Positions 1 to 8,442 are shown, counted from the first letter of the stretch. The stretch is 22,832 nucleotides of DNA from CAZCJA01 sp964499015 (GCA_964499015.1 CAZCJA010000037.1:1-22832); one strand, 5' to 3'. A program made the numbers and translations. Notes: generated by a model from the letters alone, not told the origin.

Positions 1-1
1 G

Positions 2-1831
2 AAACGCAGAGAAGATATCCGCAACATCGCCATCATCGCGCACGTCGACCACGGAAAAACGACGTTGGTCGACTCATTGCTCAAAAACACCGGTGAATTT
101 AAGGTCAAAGCCGACGAGACGCAGGAGTGCGTGCTCGACTCGAATGACCTCGAGCGCGAACGCGGCATTACAATTCTGGCCAAGAACACCTCCGTCCCGT
201 ACCAAGGCAAGACTATTAACGTCGTCGACACGCCCGGCCACGCCGATTTTTCCTCCGAAGTGGAACGCATTTTGCGCATGGTGGAAAGCGCAATCCTGGT
301 GGTTGACTCCGTCGAAGGTCCTATGCCCCAAACCCGATTTGTTTTACAGAAGGCGCTGCAGATGAACCTGCGTCCGATCGTCGTCATCAACAAAATGGAC
401 CGCAATGGCGCAAACGCGCAGCGCGCGCTCGATCGCGTGTTCGATCTCTTTATTTCTCTTAAAGCGTCCGACGAGCAGTTGGATTTCCCGTATGTTTTCG
501 CCTCCGGCCGCGAAGGCTGGGCCCGCCGCCACGAAAAAGACCACGGTGAACCCAAAGACATGAAGCCGCTCCTTGATTTAATTCTGCAGCACGTGCCGGG
601 ACCGGAAGCCGACATTGAGAAACCGATGCAGATGCTCGTGACCATGCTCGAGTGGAATAATTTCGTCGGCCAAGTCTCCGTGGGCCGCGTTTTCAACGGC
701 ACGCTCAAGATGGGCCAAAACGTCCAGTTGCAGCAGCGCGACGGTAAAAAGACCCAGGGCCGCATCACGCTTTTGCAGAAATTCGCCGGGCTTTCGCGCC
801 GCGACACCCAGCAAGTGGAAGCGGGCGACATCGCCATCGTGGCCGGTCTTGCCGGAGTGCGCGTGGGCGACACCATTTCCGATATCGGCGCCGAAGCGTT
901 GCCGCCGATTGAGATTGAACCGCCGACAATGTCGATCGAAATCGCCGTGAACGACAGCCCGTTCGCCGGCAAAGATGGAGAATTTTTGACCTCGCGCCAT
1001 CTGCGCGAGCGTTTGTTCCAAGAGCAGGAAACCAACGCCGGCCTTAAAGTGGAAGAGCATGAGAATTCCGGCGTTTTCAAAGTGGCGGGCCGCGGAGAGC
1101 TGCATTTAACGGTACTCCTCGAAACCATGCGCCGCCAGGGTTATGAAATGTCGGTGGCCAAACCCGAAGTGATCATGCACGAAGAAAACGGGCAGACGGT
1201 TGAGCCGGCGGAAATTCTAATTTTGGATATCGAAGACAAATATCAAGGCGCGGTGATGGACAGTTTGGGCCATCGCGGCGGGCAAATGAAAGACATGGTG
1301 GCTGAAGCCGACGCCGCCGGCACCAAGCGCGTGCGCTTGGAATACATCATCGCCACGCGTTGCCTGCTTGGGTTTAAGAATGAATTTCTCATCCTCACCA
1401 AAGGCAGCGGCGTCATGCACCAGAGTTTTCACGGCTTTATTCCGAAAGGCGAGAACGTGGAATTGCGCATCAACGGCGTATTGATCGCGATGGAGCCGGG
1501 GGAAACCACCGGTTATGCGCTAAACAGCTTGCAGGACCGCTCGACGCTTTTCGTCAAGCCGCGCGAATCCGTTTACGGCGGTATGATCGTTGGCGAAAAC
1601 GCCCGTCCGCATGACATGACCGTCAATCCCTGCAAGAAAAAAGCGCTCACCAACATGCGCGCCGCGGGATCCGACGACCTGGTTCTTCTCGCGCCGCCGC
1701 GGCTCTTTTCCCTCGAGCAGGCGATCGAATATATTGAGCGCGATGAGTTGGTTGAGATCACGCCGAAAAGCATCCGTCTGCGCAAAAAATTTCTCAACGA
1801 ACACGACCGTAAGCGCAACGAAAAGAATTAA
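2..1831 (+). CDS. typA: Translational GTPase TypA/BipA (5' end cut by window)
   Basis: Ribosome-associated GTPase of the EF-G superfamily, involved in 50S maturation and stress or low-temperature growth. The frame is open from base 2, so only the first few codons are missing; 609 residues are visible, close to the usual ~610. The sequence shows the P-loop AHVDHGKTT (about residues 13-21), a switch I region with RGITI, G3 DTPGH, and G4 NKMD. These are followed by domain II (about 200-300), the EF-G-like domains III and V, and the BipA-specific C-terminus. The conserved stretches GRGELHL and RGGQM are intact. The frame also contains a TTG at 65, but this lies inside the G domain and cannot be the start. 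The gene ends in TAA, 41 nt before the next start, and no terminator is visible. Family assignment is very secure. Confidence 0.97.
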   Translation, partial: KRREDIRNIAIIAHVDHGKTTLVDSLLKNTGEFKVKADETQECVLDSNDLERERGITILAKNTSVPYQGKTINVVDTPGHADFSSEVERILRMVESAILVVDSVEGPMPQTRFVLQKALQMNLRPIVVINKMDRNGANAQRALDRVFDLFISLKASDEQLDFPYVFASGREGWARRHEKDHGEPKDMKPLLDLILQHVPGPEADIEKPMQMLVTMLEWNNFVGQVSVGRVFNGTLKMGQNVQLQQRDGKKTQGRITLLQKFAGLSRRDTQQVEAGDIAIVAGLAGVRVGDTISDIGAEALPPIEIEPPTMSIEIAVNDSPFAGKDGEFLTSRHLRERLFQEQETNAGLKVEEHENSGVFKVAGRGELHLTVLLETMRRQGYEMSVAKPEVIMHEENGQTVEPAEILILDIEDKYQGAVMDSLGHRGGQMKDMVAEADAAGTKRVRLEYIIATRCLLGFKNEFLILTKGSGVMHQSFHGFIPKGENVELRINGVLIAMEPGETTGYALNSLQDRSTLFVKPRESVYGGMIVGENARPHDMTVNPCKKKALTNMRAAGSDDLVLLAPPRLFSLEQAIEYIERDELVEITPKSIRLRKKFLNEHDRKRNEKN

Positions 1832-1872
1832 CAGAACTTGAAATCCGACTCAAAAAACGTCAATTTAATCGG

Positions 1873-2295
1873 ATGAGAAAGTCGGGGGCTGGATTTACCG
1901 CGGTCGAAGCCATTCTTATGGTCGTCGTTTTGGGCGTTGTCGCCGCCATCACCATTCCTCATTTCCGCCGCACCGTCTACGAAAACCGTGAAGGGCGCAC
2001 CAAAGCCAATCTCGGGGATCTGCGCGGCGCGCTCGCTATTTACTATTCCGACCATTTCGGACTGTATCCGTCCGACGAGGGCGCGCCCGAAACACGGCTC
2101 AAGTCAGCGTTGGTACCCCAATACATCAAAGAGATTCCTTCTGTTGAACTTCCGCACCTGCACAAAGAGAAACTAAATACCGTGCAAGATCGTTTTGACG
2201 GCCGCGGCGATTGGTTATACTCAACGCTCGGCGGATACGTCGGCGTCAATTCCGCCGCCATGGACACAAAAGGACGGCCCGTATCAGAATGGTAA
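1873..2295 (+). CDS. GspG-like type II/IV pseudopilin
   Basis: A 140-residue prepilin-like protein. The short basic leader ends at Gly7, followed by Phe8 and Glu12 (position +5 of the mature protein). This is the prepilin-peptidase cleavage and methylation signature, and a ~20-residue hydrophobic helix follows. The body (KANLGDLRGALAIYY, then a YPSDEG loop and LVPQYI) matches the globular region of GspG-like pseudopilins, especially the many single-gene pilins of Elusimicrobiota. It is predicted to be inner-membrane anchored and assembled into a periplasmic pseudopilus or pilus. No other secretion-system genes lie nearby, so it is an orphan here. There is no clear Shine-Dalgarno before the ATG. 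It could serve type II secretion, a type IV pilus or a competence pilus; the sequence alone does not decide. Confidence 0.85.
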   Translation: MRKSGAGFTAVEAILMVVVLGVVAAITIPHFRRTVYENREGRTKANLGDLRGALAIYYSDHFGLYPSDEGAPETRLKSALVPQYIKEIPSVELPHLHKEKLNTVQDRFDGRGDWLYSTLGGYVGVNSAAMDTKGRPVSEW

Positions 2296-2323
2296 ACCCT
2301 AACTTAGCCGCACGGGAGATGGA

Positions 2324-2740
2324 ATGACCGTAAAGGTCATTGATTTGGGCGTTGAGCTTCCGCCCAAACAGCTTATTCTTGTCGTCGACGACGAACCGTC
2401 GCTGCAATCCCTCGTATTCGATACGCTCTCGAACGACTACCGCATTATTTCCGCCTACAACGGGCGCGAAGGCATCCAGAAAGCGATGAACAACAAACCC
2501 GATTTGATTTTGATGGATTTGATGATGCCCGACATGGGGGGCTTCGAAGCGGTGCACGTGCTCAAAGACGCCGAGGCCACAAAGCACATTCCCGTCATAC
2601 TAATAACCGCCAACAATTATGACACCTCGACGGTGGAGATGATGAAAAGCGAGCCCAATGTGGTCGCGTTCATCGCCAAGCCGTTCCGCCCCAAGGCTTT
2701 GCGCGAGACCGTGCGCATGGCCATTTCCAAACAAGTTTAA
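2324..2740 (+). CDS. Stand-alone response regulator receiver protein
   Basis: A 138-residue CheY-like receiver domain with no output domain. The acidic pair is Asp22/Asp23, the phosphoacceptor Asp65 lies in LILMDLMMPD, the conserved Thr is Thr95 (VILITA) and the conserved Lys is Lys119 (AKPF). All key residues are present, so it should be phosphorylatable. About 16 residues precede the first strand. The start is supported by GGGAG at 2314-2318, five nt before the ATG. It sits between a pseudopilin gene and a PIN nuclease gene in the same direction, 28 and 5 nt away respectively. No partner kinase is adjacent, so its input is unknown. Single-domain regulators commonly act in phosphorelays, in motility or by protein-protein contact. 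Confidence 0.9.
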   Translation: MTVKVIDLGVELPPKQLILVVDDEPSLQSLVFDTLSNDYRIISAYNGREGIQKAMNNKPDLILMDLMMPDMGGFEAVHVLKDAEATKHIPVILITANNYDTSTVEMMKSEPNVVAFIAKPFRPKALRETVRMAISKQV

Positions 2741-2745
2741 TAACC

Positions 2746-3369
2746 ATGTCCCGTAAAAAACTCATCCTCGATACCAGTGTGTTCGTTAACCCCGCGTCCG
2801 CGCATGTGTTTGGCCGCACGCCGACGGAGGCGTTTGTCGCTTTTCTGGAAAAAGCCAAAGAGACGGCGAACGTCGACTATTTCATGCCGCCCAGCATTTA
2901 CACGGAACTGATGCATTTCTGCGAGGAAAAGAGCGTTCCCGGGAAGCTCCTCCTTATTATTAACCAAAAGGCTCCGAAGAAAAACGAGTTGAAAATTCCA
3001 GGGGTGTTTATTTACCAGCTCGTGGAAAGCATGCGCGACCGCGTTGATCGCGGCCTGCGTTTGGCCGAGCGCCATGTGCGTGAGGCGCTTTCCGGTGAGG
3101 CCAAACAGAAGGCCGAGGCCGCGGACCCGTCCGGAAAAATCCGGCCGGATGCGTATTCAATCGGGCTCTTGCGCGAGTCGTATCGCCGCATGATGCGCGA
3201 AGGGACGCTGGATTCCAAGGCCGACGTGGATTTGCTTTTGCTCGCCTATGAATTGGACGCGTTGCTGGTGTCGGCGGATTTGGGCGTTGTCGAGTGGGCG
3301 GAGCATCTCGGTCTTTCCGTTCTTAAATATGAACAGTTGAAAACGTTCCTAAATGAACACAAAAGTTGA
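2746..3369 (+). CDS. PIN-domain protein, UPF0278 / RNA-ligase-partner type
   Basis: A 207-residue PIN-fold protein (Mg-dependent ribonuclease fold). The acidic residues expected in a PIN active site are visible: Asp9 (LILDTS), Glu54 (IYTEL), Asp160/Asp162 (SKADVDLLLLAYEL) and Asp178 (SADLGV). Its length, the early NP after the first strand, and the SKADVDLLLLAYELDA and SADLGVVEWAE blocks resemble UPF0278, annotated as 'RNA ligase partner, MJ_0950 family'. That family is reported to co-occur with a DRAM-type RNA ligase, but no such ligase lies in this window. It starts 5 nt after the response-regulator stop, with no Shine-Dalgarno, and is probably co-transcribed. No antitoxin-like gene is adjacent, which argues against a simple VapC toxin. 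The PIN fold is secure; the subfamily is fairly likely. Confidence 0.8.
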   Translation: MSRKKLILDTSVFVNPASAHVFGRTPTEAFVAFLEKAKETANVDYFMPPSIYTELMHFCEEKSVPGKLLLIINQKAPKKNELKIPGVFIYQLVESMRDRVDRGLRLAERHVREALSGEAKQKAEAADPSGKIRPDAYSIGLLRESYRRMMREGTLDSKADVDLLLLAYELDALLVSADLGVVEWAEHLGLSVLKYEQLKTFLNEHKS

Positions 3370-3376
3370 AAAAAGC

Positions 3377-3405
3377 TTGACACTATATTTTCGCCGTGCT
3401 AAAAA
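3377..3405 (+). promoter_or_regulatory. Sigma70-type promoter for the secreted-protein/PorV operon
   Basis: A perfect -35 TTGACA (3377-3382) is followed by a 17-nt spacer and a -10-like TAAAAA (3400-3405). It lies just after the PIN gene stop. The ATG at 3416 begins only 10 nt after the -10 hexamer, so the mRNA would have a leader of a few bases at most. There is no Shine-Dalgarno. The -35 is strong; the -10 is imperfect. Confidence 0.65.
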
Positions 3406-3415
3406 TATCACGCTC

Positions 3416-5326
3416 ATGAAATTGAAGATATTTTCAACCCCGGTAAAAATCCTTTGCGGGTTATTTGTCCTCTCTATTTTTCCGTTAGCCAATTGTAACG
3501 CGCTCTTCTCTGCATCGATTGAACATTCCTTTGGCATTTCAGATGACGGCCAGCCGGGCGGATTTTACACGCTTTCTTGGACTGCGGTACAACCCTCAAC
3601 CACCGGCGCAATAGTCACGTATTACGTTTTTGAAGAATTCGGTAAGGACGCGGTCGACGCGGCCGGCACGTTGCCTGCCGATATCGCAAACAGAGACTAT
3701 TCGACCAGGGAAACATCAATAGAATTCCAGTCCGGAACAGGATCGAGATGTTTTGTTGTTGTCTCATCGGATTCGCTTAACGGCGTGGGCGATTCAACTC
3801 GTCGGTTGTGTCACGATTTTATTCACGGGGAAACGGAAGGGTCGACCATAGGGCGAACGGATGGCGACGGGACAGATCGCGGCGTGGATCAGCAATGGGA
3901 CTTCAAATTTTACATGGACGCAGATGCCTATGTGACCGCAAAAATCCTGCCTCCTGGTACTACGTTTACGTTTGACGCCAATCAACTTGTTATCGAAGCT
4001 AGCAGCGCTCCGGTCAGAACTCTTATTGAAGCAACGGGGCCGCCCTCGCCGGCGTTGACAGGCGAAGGAAGCGACGGCACGAAATTCGTGACACTGGAAT
4101 GGGATAGCCGTTACAGCACAGGCACGGTGGTCCCTAACGGGATTTATTATCTGTGGGTGCAGGCTTATCTCGATCGTGGACAATTGTTCCCGCCCCCAGA
4201 TCAGTCAAGCATCGATGCAACGCCGGAAACATATTTGCGAGATGGCAAAGTTATTACCATCCCGGTGAACATTATTCGCATCATGAATTTGTCCGCAACG
4301 CCCATCTCGTTGACTCAGCCGCAGTCGACCATTTCTTATTTTTTAAATGCTGATGCCAATGTCCGAGTGTTGATTGCCAAACCTGGATCGTTCTTCTTTG
4401 TAGACGCAAACGGTGATATTCAGGCGGCCAATGCGACAACCTTGGCTACCGATCCAACATTGATAGTGAGCACGTTCACCTTTCAGAGAAAAGCAGGGGA
4501 AAATACTGAAACGTGGGATGGAACAAGCTCAACGGGTACCGTAATGCCCTCGGGTGTTTATGTGGTTGGAATCTCCGCCAGGGATGATTATGGAAATCAC
4601 GCTATTTCAGTGTCCGGCGATGATTACCCAATCTTTACAAATATTTCACTTGAACGCTCAGCTGGATCCGTCCCGGATACGGGCACCGGCGATACCACGC
4701 CGCCAACGATCGCCGCCATGACGGTGGATGGCGCAGCATTTGCTGACGGTCAAGTTTTTAGCGGCGCGGTTTCAACAATTACGGTGCGGCTATCCGACAC
4801 GTCGGGTATAGGATTCGGCTTATCAAACATTACCGTCGTCGATCCAAACAGTCAGGCGGTGGCCGGAACGTTGACGAACAACGGCAGTGACACTCTCACT
4901 TTTGTTTTCACCACTCCGCAGGATGAAAACGGAACCTACACCATCACGATCACAGGCGCTGACGGCGTCAGCAACTCGACAACGTACACGCGCACATTCG
5001 GAGTTATCATTTCGCTAAGCCAAGGCGCGTTCGAGAGCTCGCTTGATATCTATCCCAATCCCGCGCGCAATACGGCATCGGCGACTGTCCGCTATAATTT
5101 AAGCGTGCCTTCGGTTGTTACCGTCGATCTTTTTAATCTTCTGGGCGAAAAAATAAACAGCACCAGTTTTAATGAAACGGTCGCCAGCAATGGAATTACG
5201 CGCACCATCGCTTTGACCAATGAAAGCGGCGAGCGGATCGGTTCCGGATTATATTTGGTTCGCATTAAGGCCGCGGGGTCTAGCTCGACTGTCGAGACCG
5301 TGAAGAAATTGGTGGTGATACGATGA
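3416..5326 (+). CDS. Secreted multi-Ig surface protein with FlgD-Ig / T9SS-like C-terminal domain
   Basis: A 636-residue exported protein with no recognised enzyme domain. An N-terminal signal peptide (basic start, hydrophobic core about 8-27) leads into beta-rich Ig-like modules. Two internal FlgD-Ig-type motifs of the form W-D-x-G...P-x-G-x-Y are visible near residues 229-245 and 367-382. The C-terminal ~95 residues start at YPNPARN (546-552) and end in KKLVVIR, which resembles a type A sorting domain of Bacteroidetes type IX secretion. Cys112 and Cys132 could form a disulfide. The ATG at 3416 is preferred over an upstream in-frame ATG at 3353 because it starts the signal peptide and lies downstream of the promoter. 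The stop overlaps the next gene (ATGA), a PorV-like barrel. The likely role is a surface or adhesin-type structural protein. Function beyond secretion is unknown. Confidence 0.75.
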   Translation: MKLKIFSTPVKILCGLFVLSIFPLANCNALFSASIEHSFGISDDGQPGGFYTLSWTAVQPSTTGAIVTYYVFEEFGKDAVDAAGTLPADIANRDYSTRETSIEFQSGTGSRCFVVVSSDSLNGVGDSTRRLCHDFIHGETEGSTIGRTDGDGTDRGVDQQWDFKFYMDADAYVTAKILPPGTTFTFDANQLVIEASSAPVRTLIEATGPPSPALTGEGSDGTKFVTLEWDSRYSTGTVVPNGIYYLWVQAYLDRGQLFPPPDQSSIDATPETYLRDGKVITIPVNIIRIMNLSATPISLTQPQSTISYFLNADANVRVLIAKPGSFFFVDANGDIQAANATTLATDPTLIVSTFTFQRKAGENTETWDGTSSTGTVMPSGVYVVGISARDDYGNHAISVSGDDYPIFTNISLERSAGSVPDTGTGDTTPPTIAAMTVDGAAFADGQVFSGAVSTITVRLSDTSGIGFGLSNITVVDPNSQAVAGTLTNNGSDTLTFVFTTPQDENGTYTITITGADGVSNSTTYTRTFGVIISLSQGAFESSLDIYPNPARNTASATVRYNLSVPSVVTVDLFNLLGEKINSTSFNETVASNGITRTIALTNESGERIGSGLYLVRIKAAGSSSTVETVKKLVVIR

Positions 5327-6276
5327 GGCGCCTCGCTCTTTTAACGGTTTTTTCCATGACTCTTAGTTCCTCATTCGCGGCGCAGGGCGGTACTTCCACG
5401 GCGCCGTTCTTGCGCATCGGCCAAGGGGCCCGTGCGGAAGCGATGGGCGGCGCGTTTACGGCCGTGGCCGACGATGCGCATGCAACCTATTTTAATCCGG
5501 CTGGCCTTGCGCAAATTACGAAGCGCAATCTTGCTCTCGACCATTTGGAGTTTATCGAAGACATAAAGACCGAGCACGCCTCGTACGTTCAGCCGTTTAA
5601 TTCCGCCGGCGGTTCACTCGGCGCGCAAGTTTCGTTTATCGACATGGGCACTATTGAGCGGATCGATGCGGGTGGAACATCCGCCGGCGAAGCCGACGTA
5701 ACGGCGCGCACCGGCAGCATCGGCTGGGGCCAGGCAATCGGAGACAATTTTGCGTTGGGTGTTTCGGGAAAATACATCAGCCAGGATTTGGCCGGTGAAA
5801 AAGATTCGACGTTTGCGGCCGACGTGGGATTGCTGGCATTCGTCGTGCCGGATCGTTTCGCGCTCGGCGCGTCAATTCAGAACCTGGGCTCTAAAGTGAA
5901 GATCGGCAGCACCGATGAAAATTTGCCGTTGACGTACCGCGGCGGCGCCGCGTTCTACGCGATCCCCAAACAACTGTTGTTCGCCGCGGATTTCGAGAAA
6001 GAGCGTGATACCGATTCCGTTTTTCATTTAGGCGGCGAATATATTTATCTCGGCCGCTTTGCAATTCGCGCTGGCTGGCGCGACACCCTCGAAGCCAAGG
6101 GTGGCTTTAGCGCAGGCGCGGGTTACATATGGCGTCCTGGCGCCGAAGCCAGCACCAGCTACGCTGAGAAAGTCAACAACAACGATGACGGTATGATCGT
6201 CAGCTTCGATTATGCGTTTGTCGATTACGGCGACTTCGATGCCACTCATCGTGTCGGCGTTCACTTAAGCTTCTAA
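5323..6276 (+). CDS. PorV/UPF0164-family outer-membrane beta-barrel protein (copy 1)
   Basis: A 317-residue predicted outer-membrane barrel of the PorV/PorQ/UPF0164 group (FadL-like superfamily). It has a signal peptide (about 1-19) and then the family's hallmark N-terminus, FLRIGQGARAEAMGGAF (about 29-45), followed by a NPAGL motif near residue 60. Alternating aromatic strands run to a C-terminal Phe (VGVHLSF), as expected for barrel assembly. In Bacteroidetes, PorV binds the C-terminal signal of type IX cargo. Here the gene overlaps the upstream cargo-like gene by 4 nt (ATGA), which implies translational coupling. A homologous pair recurs at 16122-19339. The family is clear; participation in a T9SS-like process is inferred, because no other Por genes are present. 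Confidence 0.8.
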   Translation: MRRLALLTVFSMTLSSSFAAQGGTSTAPFLRIGQGARAEAMGGAFTAVADDAHATYFNPAGLAQITKRNLALDHLEFIEDIKTEHASYVQPFNSAGGSLGAQVSFIDMGTIERIDAGGTSAGEADVTARTGSIGWGQAIGDNFALGVSGKYISQDLAGEKDSTFAADVGLLAFVVPDRFALGASIQNLGSKVKIGSTDENLPLTYRGGAAFYAIPKQLLFAADFEKERDTDSVFHLGGEYIYLGRFAIRAGWRDTLEAKGGFSAGAGYIWRPGAEASTSYAEKVNNNDDGMIVSFDYAFVDYGDFDATHRVGVHLSF

Positions 6277-6328
6277 CCCCTTCTTTCCCTTCTTCCCTCA
6301 ATAATCACCCCTCCGCAAGGAGTTTCAA

Positions 6329-6811
6329 ATGAAAAGCATCTGTATTTACATGGGTATTTTATTTCTATCCATTCTTCCCTTATTAGCCGCCGACGAAGCG
6401 GTTTCCATATTGGCCGAGCGTTATCGCCAGGAAGCCGCCGCCGCACAGACGTCCGGCCGCGAGTTAAACGCGCGAAATGCCTGGTACAAATACGTTCGTA
6501 TTCACGAACTTGAGCCGTCTTCGGCAGAAGAACGTGAACGGATTAAAAAATGGATAAATGACGTGGATGACCGCATGTGGCCCAAAACGGCGGCCGCGGT
6601 GCCGGCTCCCGTTCCGGTGGTTCTGGCGCCAGAGCGGCGGTCGCCCGCGCGTCAGGCGCTATCCTCCGTCGATTTAACGCGTAAAGCGGAGCGGTTGCGG
6701 CGCAACGGACAGCTTGAAGAGGCGCTTCGGCTTTATCGGTTAGCGGAAAAGACGGAACCGGCGGAAAAAACAAAAGCGGCCATCGCGGAACTCGAAGCGG
6801 AAATGAAATAA
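6329..6811 (+). CDS. Small exported protein with TPR-like C-terminal region
   Basis: A 160-residue protein with no recognised family. A signal peptide is evident (hydrophobic core about 5-20, likely cleavage near LLA-ADE). The mature part is highly charged and helical. Residues about 107-160 (RKAERLRRNGQLEEALRLY...) resemble one TPR repeat, and a weaker helical pair (about 25-60) precedes it. A Pro/Ala/Val linker (about 88-105) separates the two. The start is decided by a strong Shine-Dalgarno AAGGAG at 6317-6322, six nt before the ATG. It lies 52 nt after the PorV-like gene and may share its transcript. TPR proteins with signal peptides often act as periplasmic scaffolds, but nothing here identifies a partner. 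It ends 7 nt from the convergent NAD synthetase stop. Confidence 0.65.
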   Translation: MKSICIYMGILFLSILPLLAADEAVSILAERYRQEAAAAQTSGRELNARNAWYKYVRIHELEPSSAEERERIKKWINDVDDRMWPKTAAAVPAPVPVVLAPERRSPARQALSSVDLTRKAERLRRNGQLEEALRLYRLAEKTEPAEKTKAAIAELEAEMK

Positions 6812-6818
6812 CGGCAGG

Positions 6819-8441
6819 CTAACGCGGCGGAAAACGATTGGTGATCGGCATGCGATGGTCGCGGCCAAAAGACCGCGGCGTAATTTTAATGCCGGGAGGC
6901 GCTTGGCGGCGCTTATACTCGCTGCGATCAATGAGAGAAACGGTTTTCTTGAGATACGCGTTGTCTTTGCGCAAAAGGCTCTCAAGATCGGCGATCGATT
7001 TATTTTTTTCGACGTAGTTAACGATGACCGCGTCGAGATCGGCGTACGGCCCAAGGGAATCTTCGTCGAACTGGTTTTCCTTGAGTTCCGCCGTCGGGCG
7101 GCGTTGTATCGTCGAAGCGGGAATGAGGTCGTGTCCCGCGTTTTCATTGATTCGCTTGGACAGTTCGTAGACGGTCGTTTTCAAAACGTCTTTTAACACC
7201 GAGAAGCCGCCGGCCAGGTCGCCGTACAAGGTGGAATAGCCCGCCGACATCTCTGATTTATTGCCGGTGGTTAAAACCAGCCAGCCAAACTTGTTCGACA
7301 GCGCCATCAGCAGAGTGCCGCGCACGCGCGCTTGGATGTTTTCCTCGGCTATGTTGGGCGCTGTGTCTTTAAAATAAGGGGCAAGGGCGGCCAGGAATGC
7401 CTGATGAACCGGTCTGATGGGAATGTCGAGCAGCTCGATTCCCAGATGTTGGGCCAGGAGCTTGGCGTCGCTGTAGGTTTCACTGGAACTGAACTGCGAT
7501 GGCATGGTCACGCCGACAACTCTGTCAGAACCCAACGCCTCGACGGCCAGTGCGGCCACGAGCGCCGAGTCGATACCGCCGGAAACGCCCAAGGTCACTT
7601 TTTTAAAGCCGTTTTTACCGACGTAATCACGTATGCCGAGCAAGAGCGCCTCATGAATCTGATCGATGCGCGAGAGCCCCCTCACCCTGCCCTCTTCCGC
7701 TGGGAGAGGGGTTGGGGAGAGGGGTTGGTTGAATGTAAAAAGCCCTTCTTCAAATTGCGCGCATTGCGCGGTAACACGTCCTGCTTTGTCGATGGTAAAA
7801 CTCCCGCCGTCAAAAACAAGTTCGTCTTGTCCGCCAACGATATTGGCGTAAACAAGCGGCGTGCCAAGCTTACGCGCGGCGGTTTTTGCGACCTTATGAC
7901 GCTCGGTCATCTTGTCTGCATAAAAAGGGCTGGCAGAGATATTAACGGTCAGCGTTGGTTTTAGTTTTTTGAGCGGCAGAAGAGGCGCCGGACCCATCCA
8001 GATATCTTCACAGATGGTCAGCCCCACCCGTTCGCCGCGAAACGGCACGACCACCGGGCGCGTGCCGGCCGCGAAGTAGCGGATCTCGTCGAACACGCCG
8101 TAATTGGGCAGGCAGGCTTTGTTATAGATCGCGCGGATTTTTTTATTTTCCAGCCAAGCGGCCGCGTTGGTGCGGCGGCCTTTTTCTTCATTGACGAAAC
8201 CGACGATCGCGGCGGTCGCGCCCGTGTGGGCGGCGATGGTTTTCAGCGCGCGGATATTTTCTTTGATGAAAGCGGGTTTAAGAAGAAGGTCTTCCGGAGG
8301 ATAGCCGGTCAGCGCGAGTTCGGGAAAGACGACCAGGTCGCAGCTTTTCTCTTCGGCTTCACGCAGATAGCCGATAATCAGGCGCGCGTTTCCATCGATA
8401 TCGCCGACGGTGGGGTTGCACTGGGCGACGCCGATCTTCAT
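6819..8441 (-). CDS. nadE: Glutamine-dependent NAD+ synthetase
   Basis: Converts nicotinate adenine dinucleotide to NAD+ using ATP and glutamine; the last step of NAD synthesis, cytoplasmic. 540 residues. The N-terminal nitrilase-type glutaminase domain (1-~235) shows the Glu-Lys-Cys triad at Glu41 (FPELALTGYPPEDLL), Lys108 (YNKACLPNYGVFDE) and Cys144 (TICEDIW). The C-terminal synthetase domain (~256-540) has the PP-loop SGGIDSALVA (287-296) and the TGNKSE motif. Between them, residues about 240-255 (SPTPLPAEEGRVRG) are encoded by a palindromic repeat inserted in frame (7677-7724). The ATG starts 1 nt after the stop of the GAF-ANTAR gene, so the two are probably co-transcribed and translationally coupled. 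The stop is TAG, convergent with the 6329 gene. Identification is secure. Confidence 0.96.
   Translation of the reverse strand: MKIGVAQCNPTVGDIDGNARLIIGYLREAEEKSCDLVVFPELALTGYPPEDLLLKPAFIKENIRALKTIAAHTGATAAIVGFVNEEKGRRTNAAAWLENKKIRAIYNKACLPNYGVFDEIRYFAAGTRPVVVPFRGERVGLTICEDIWMGPAPLLPLKKLKPTLTVNISASPFYADKMTERHKVAKTAARKLGTPLVYANIVGGQDELVFDGGSFTIDKAGRVTAQCAQFEEGLFTFNQPLSPTPLPAEEGRVRGLSRIDQIHEALLLGIRDYVGKNGFKKVTLGVSGGIDSALVAALAVEALGSDRVVGVTMPSQFSSSETYSDAKLLAQHLGIELLDIPIRPVHQAFLAALAPYFKDTAPNIAEENIQARVRGTLLMALSNKFGWLVLTTGNKSEMSAGYSTLYGDLAGGFSVLKDVLKTTVYELSKRINENAGHDLIPASTIQRRPTAELKENQFDEDSLGPYADLDAVIVNYVEKNKSIADLESLLRKDNAYLKKTVSLIDRSEYKRRQAPPGIKITPRSFGRDHRMPITNRFPPR
7677..7724. repeat. Palindromic REP-like element inserted in frame in nadE
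   Basis: A 48-nt imperfect inverted repeat. The left arm begins CCCCCTCACCC and the right arm ends GGGGAGAGGGG, around a CCGCTGG centre. It resembles the widespread CCCTCACCC...GGGTGAGGG intergenic palindromes of many bacteria. Here it lies inside nadE and is translated on the minus strand as about 16 residues (240-255) in the inter-domain linker. The reading frame is kept. Confidence 0.8.
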
Positions 8442-8442
8442 G

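Noticed and set aside
578..1105. Long open frame antisense to typA
   Set aside because: Composition-driven shadow of a well conserved gene; no recognisable domain and no start signal.
1838..1869. Promoter for the pseudopilin gene (TTGAAA with TTTAAT)
   Set aside because: The spacer is 20 nt, and the -10 would end 3 nt before the ATG, leaving the start codon outside or at the edge of the transcript.
7332..7964. 210-codon plus-strand ORF opposite nadE
   Set aside because: NAD synthetase on the other strand is unmistakable, and the antisense frame has no domain features.
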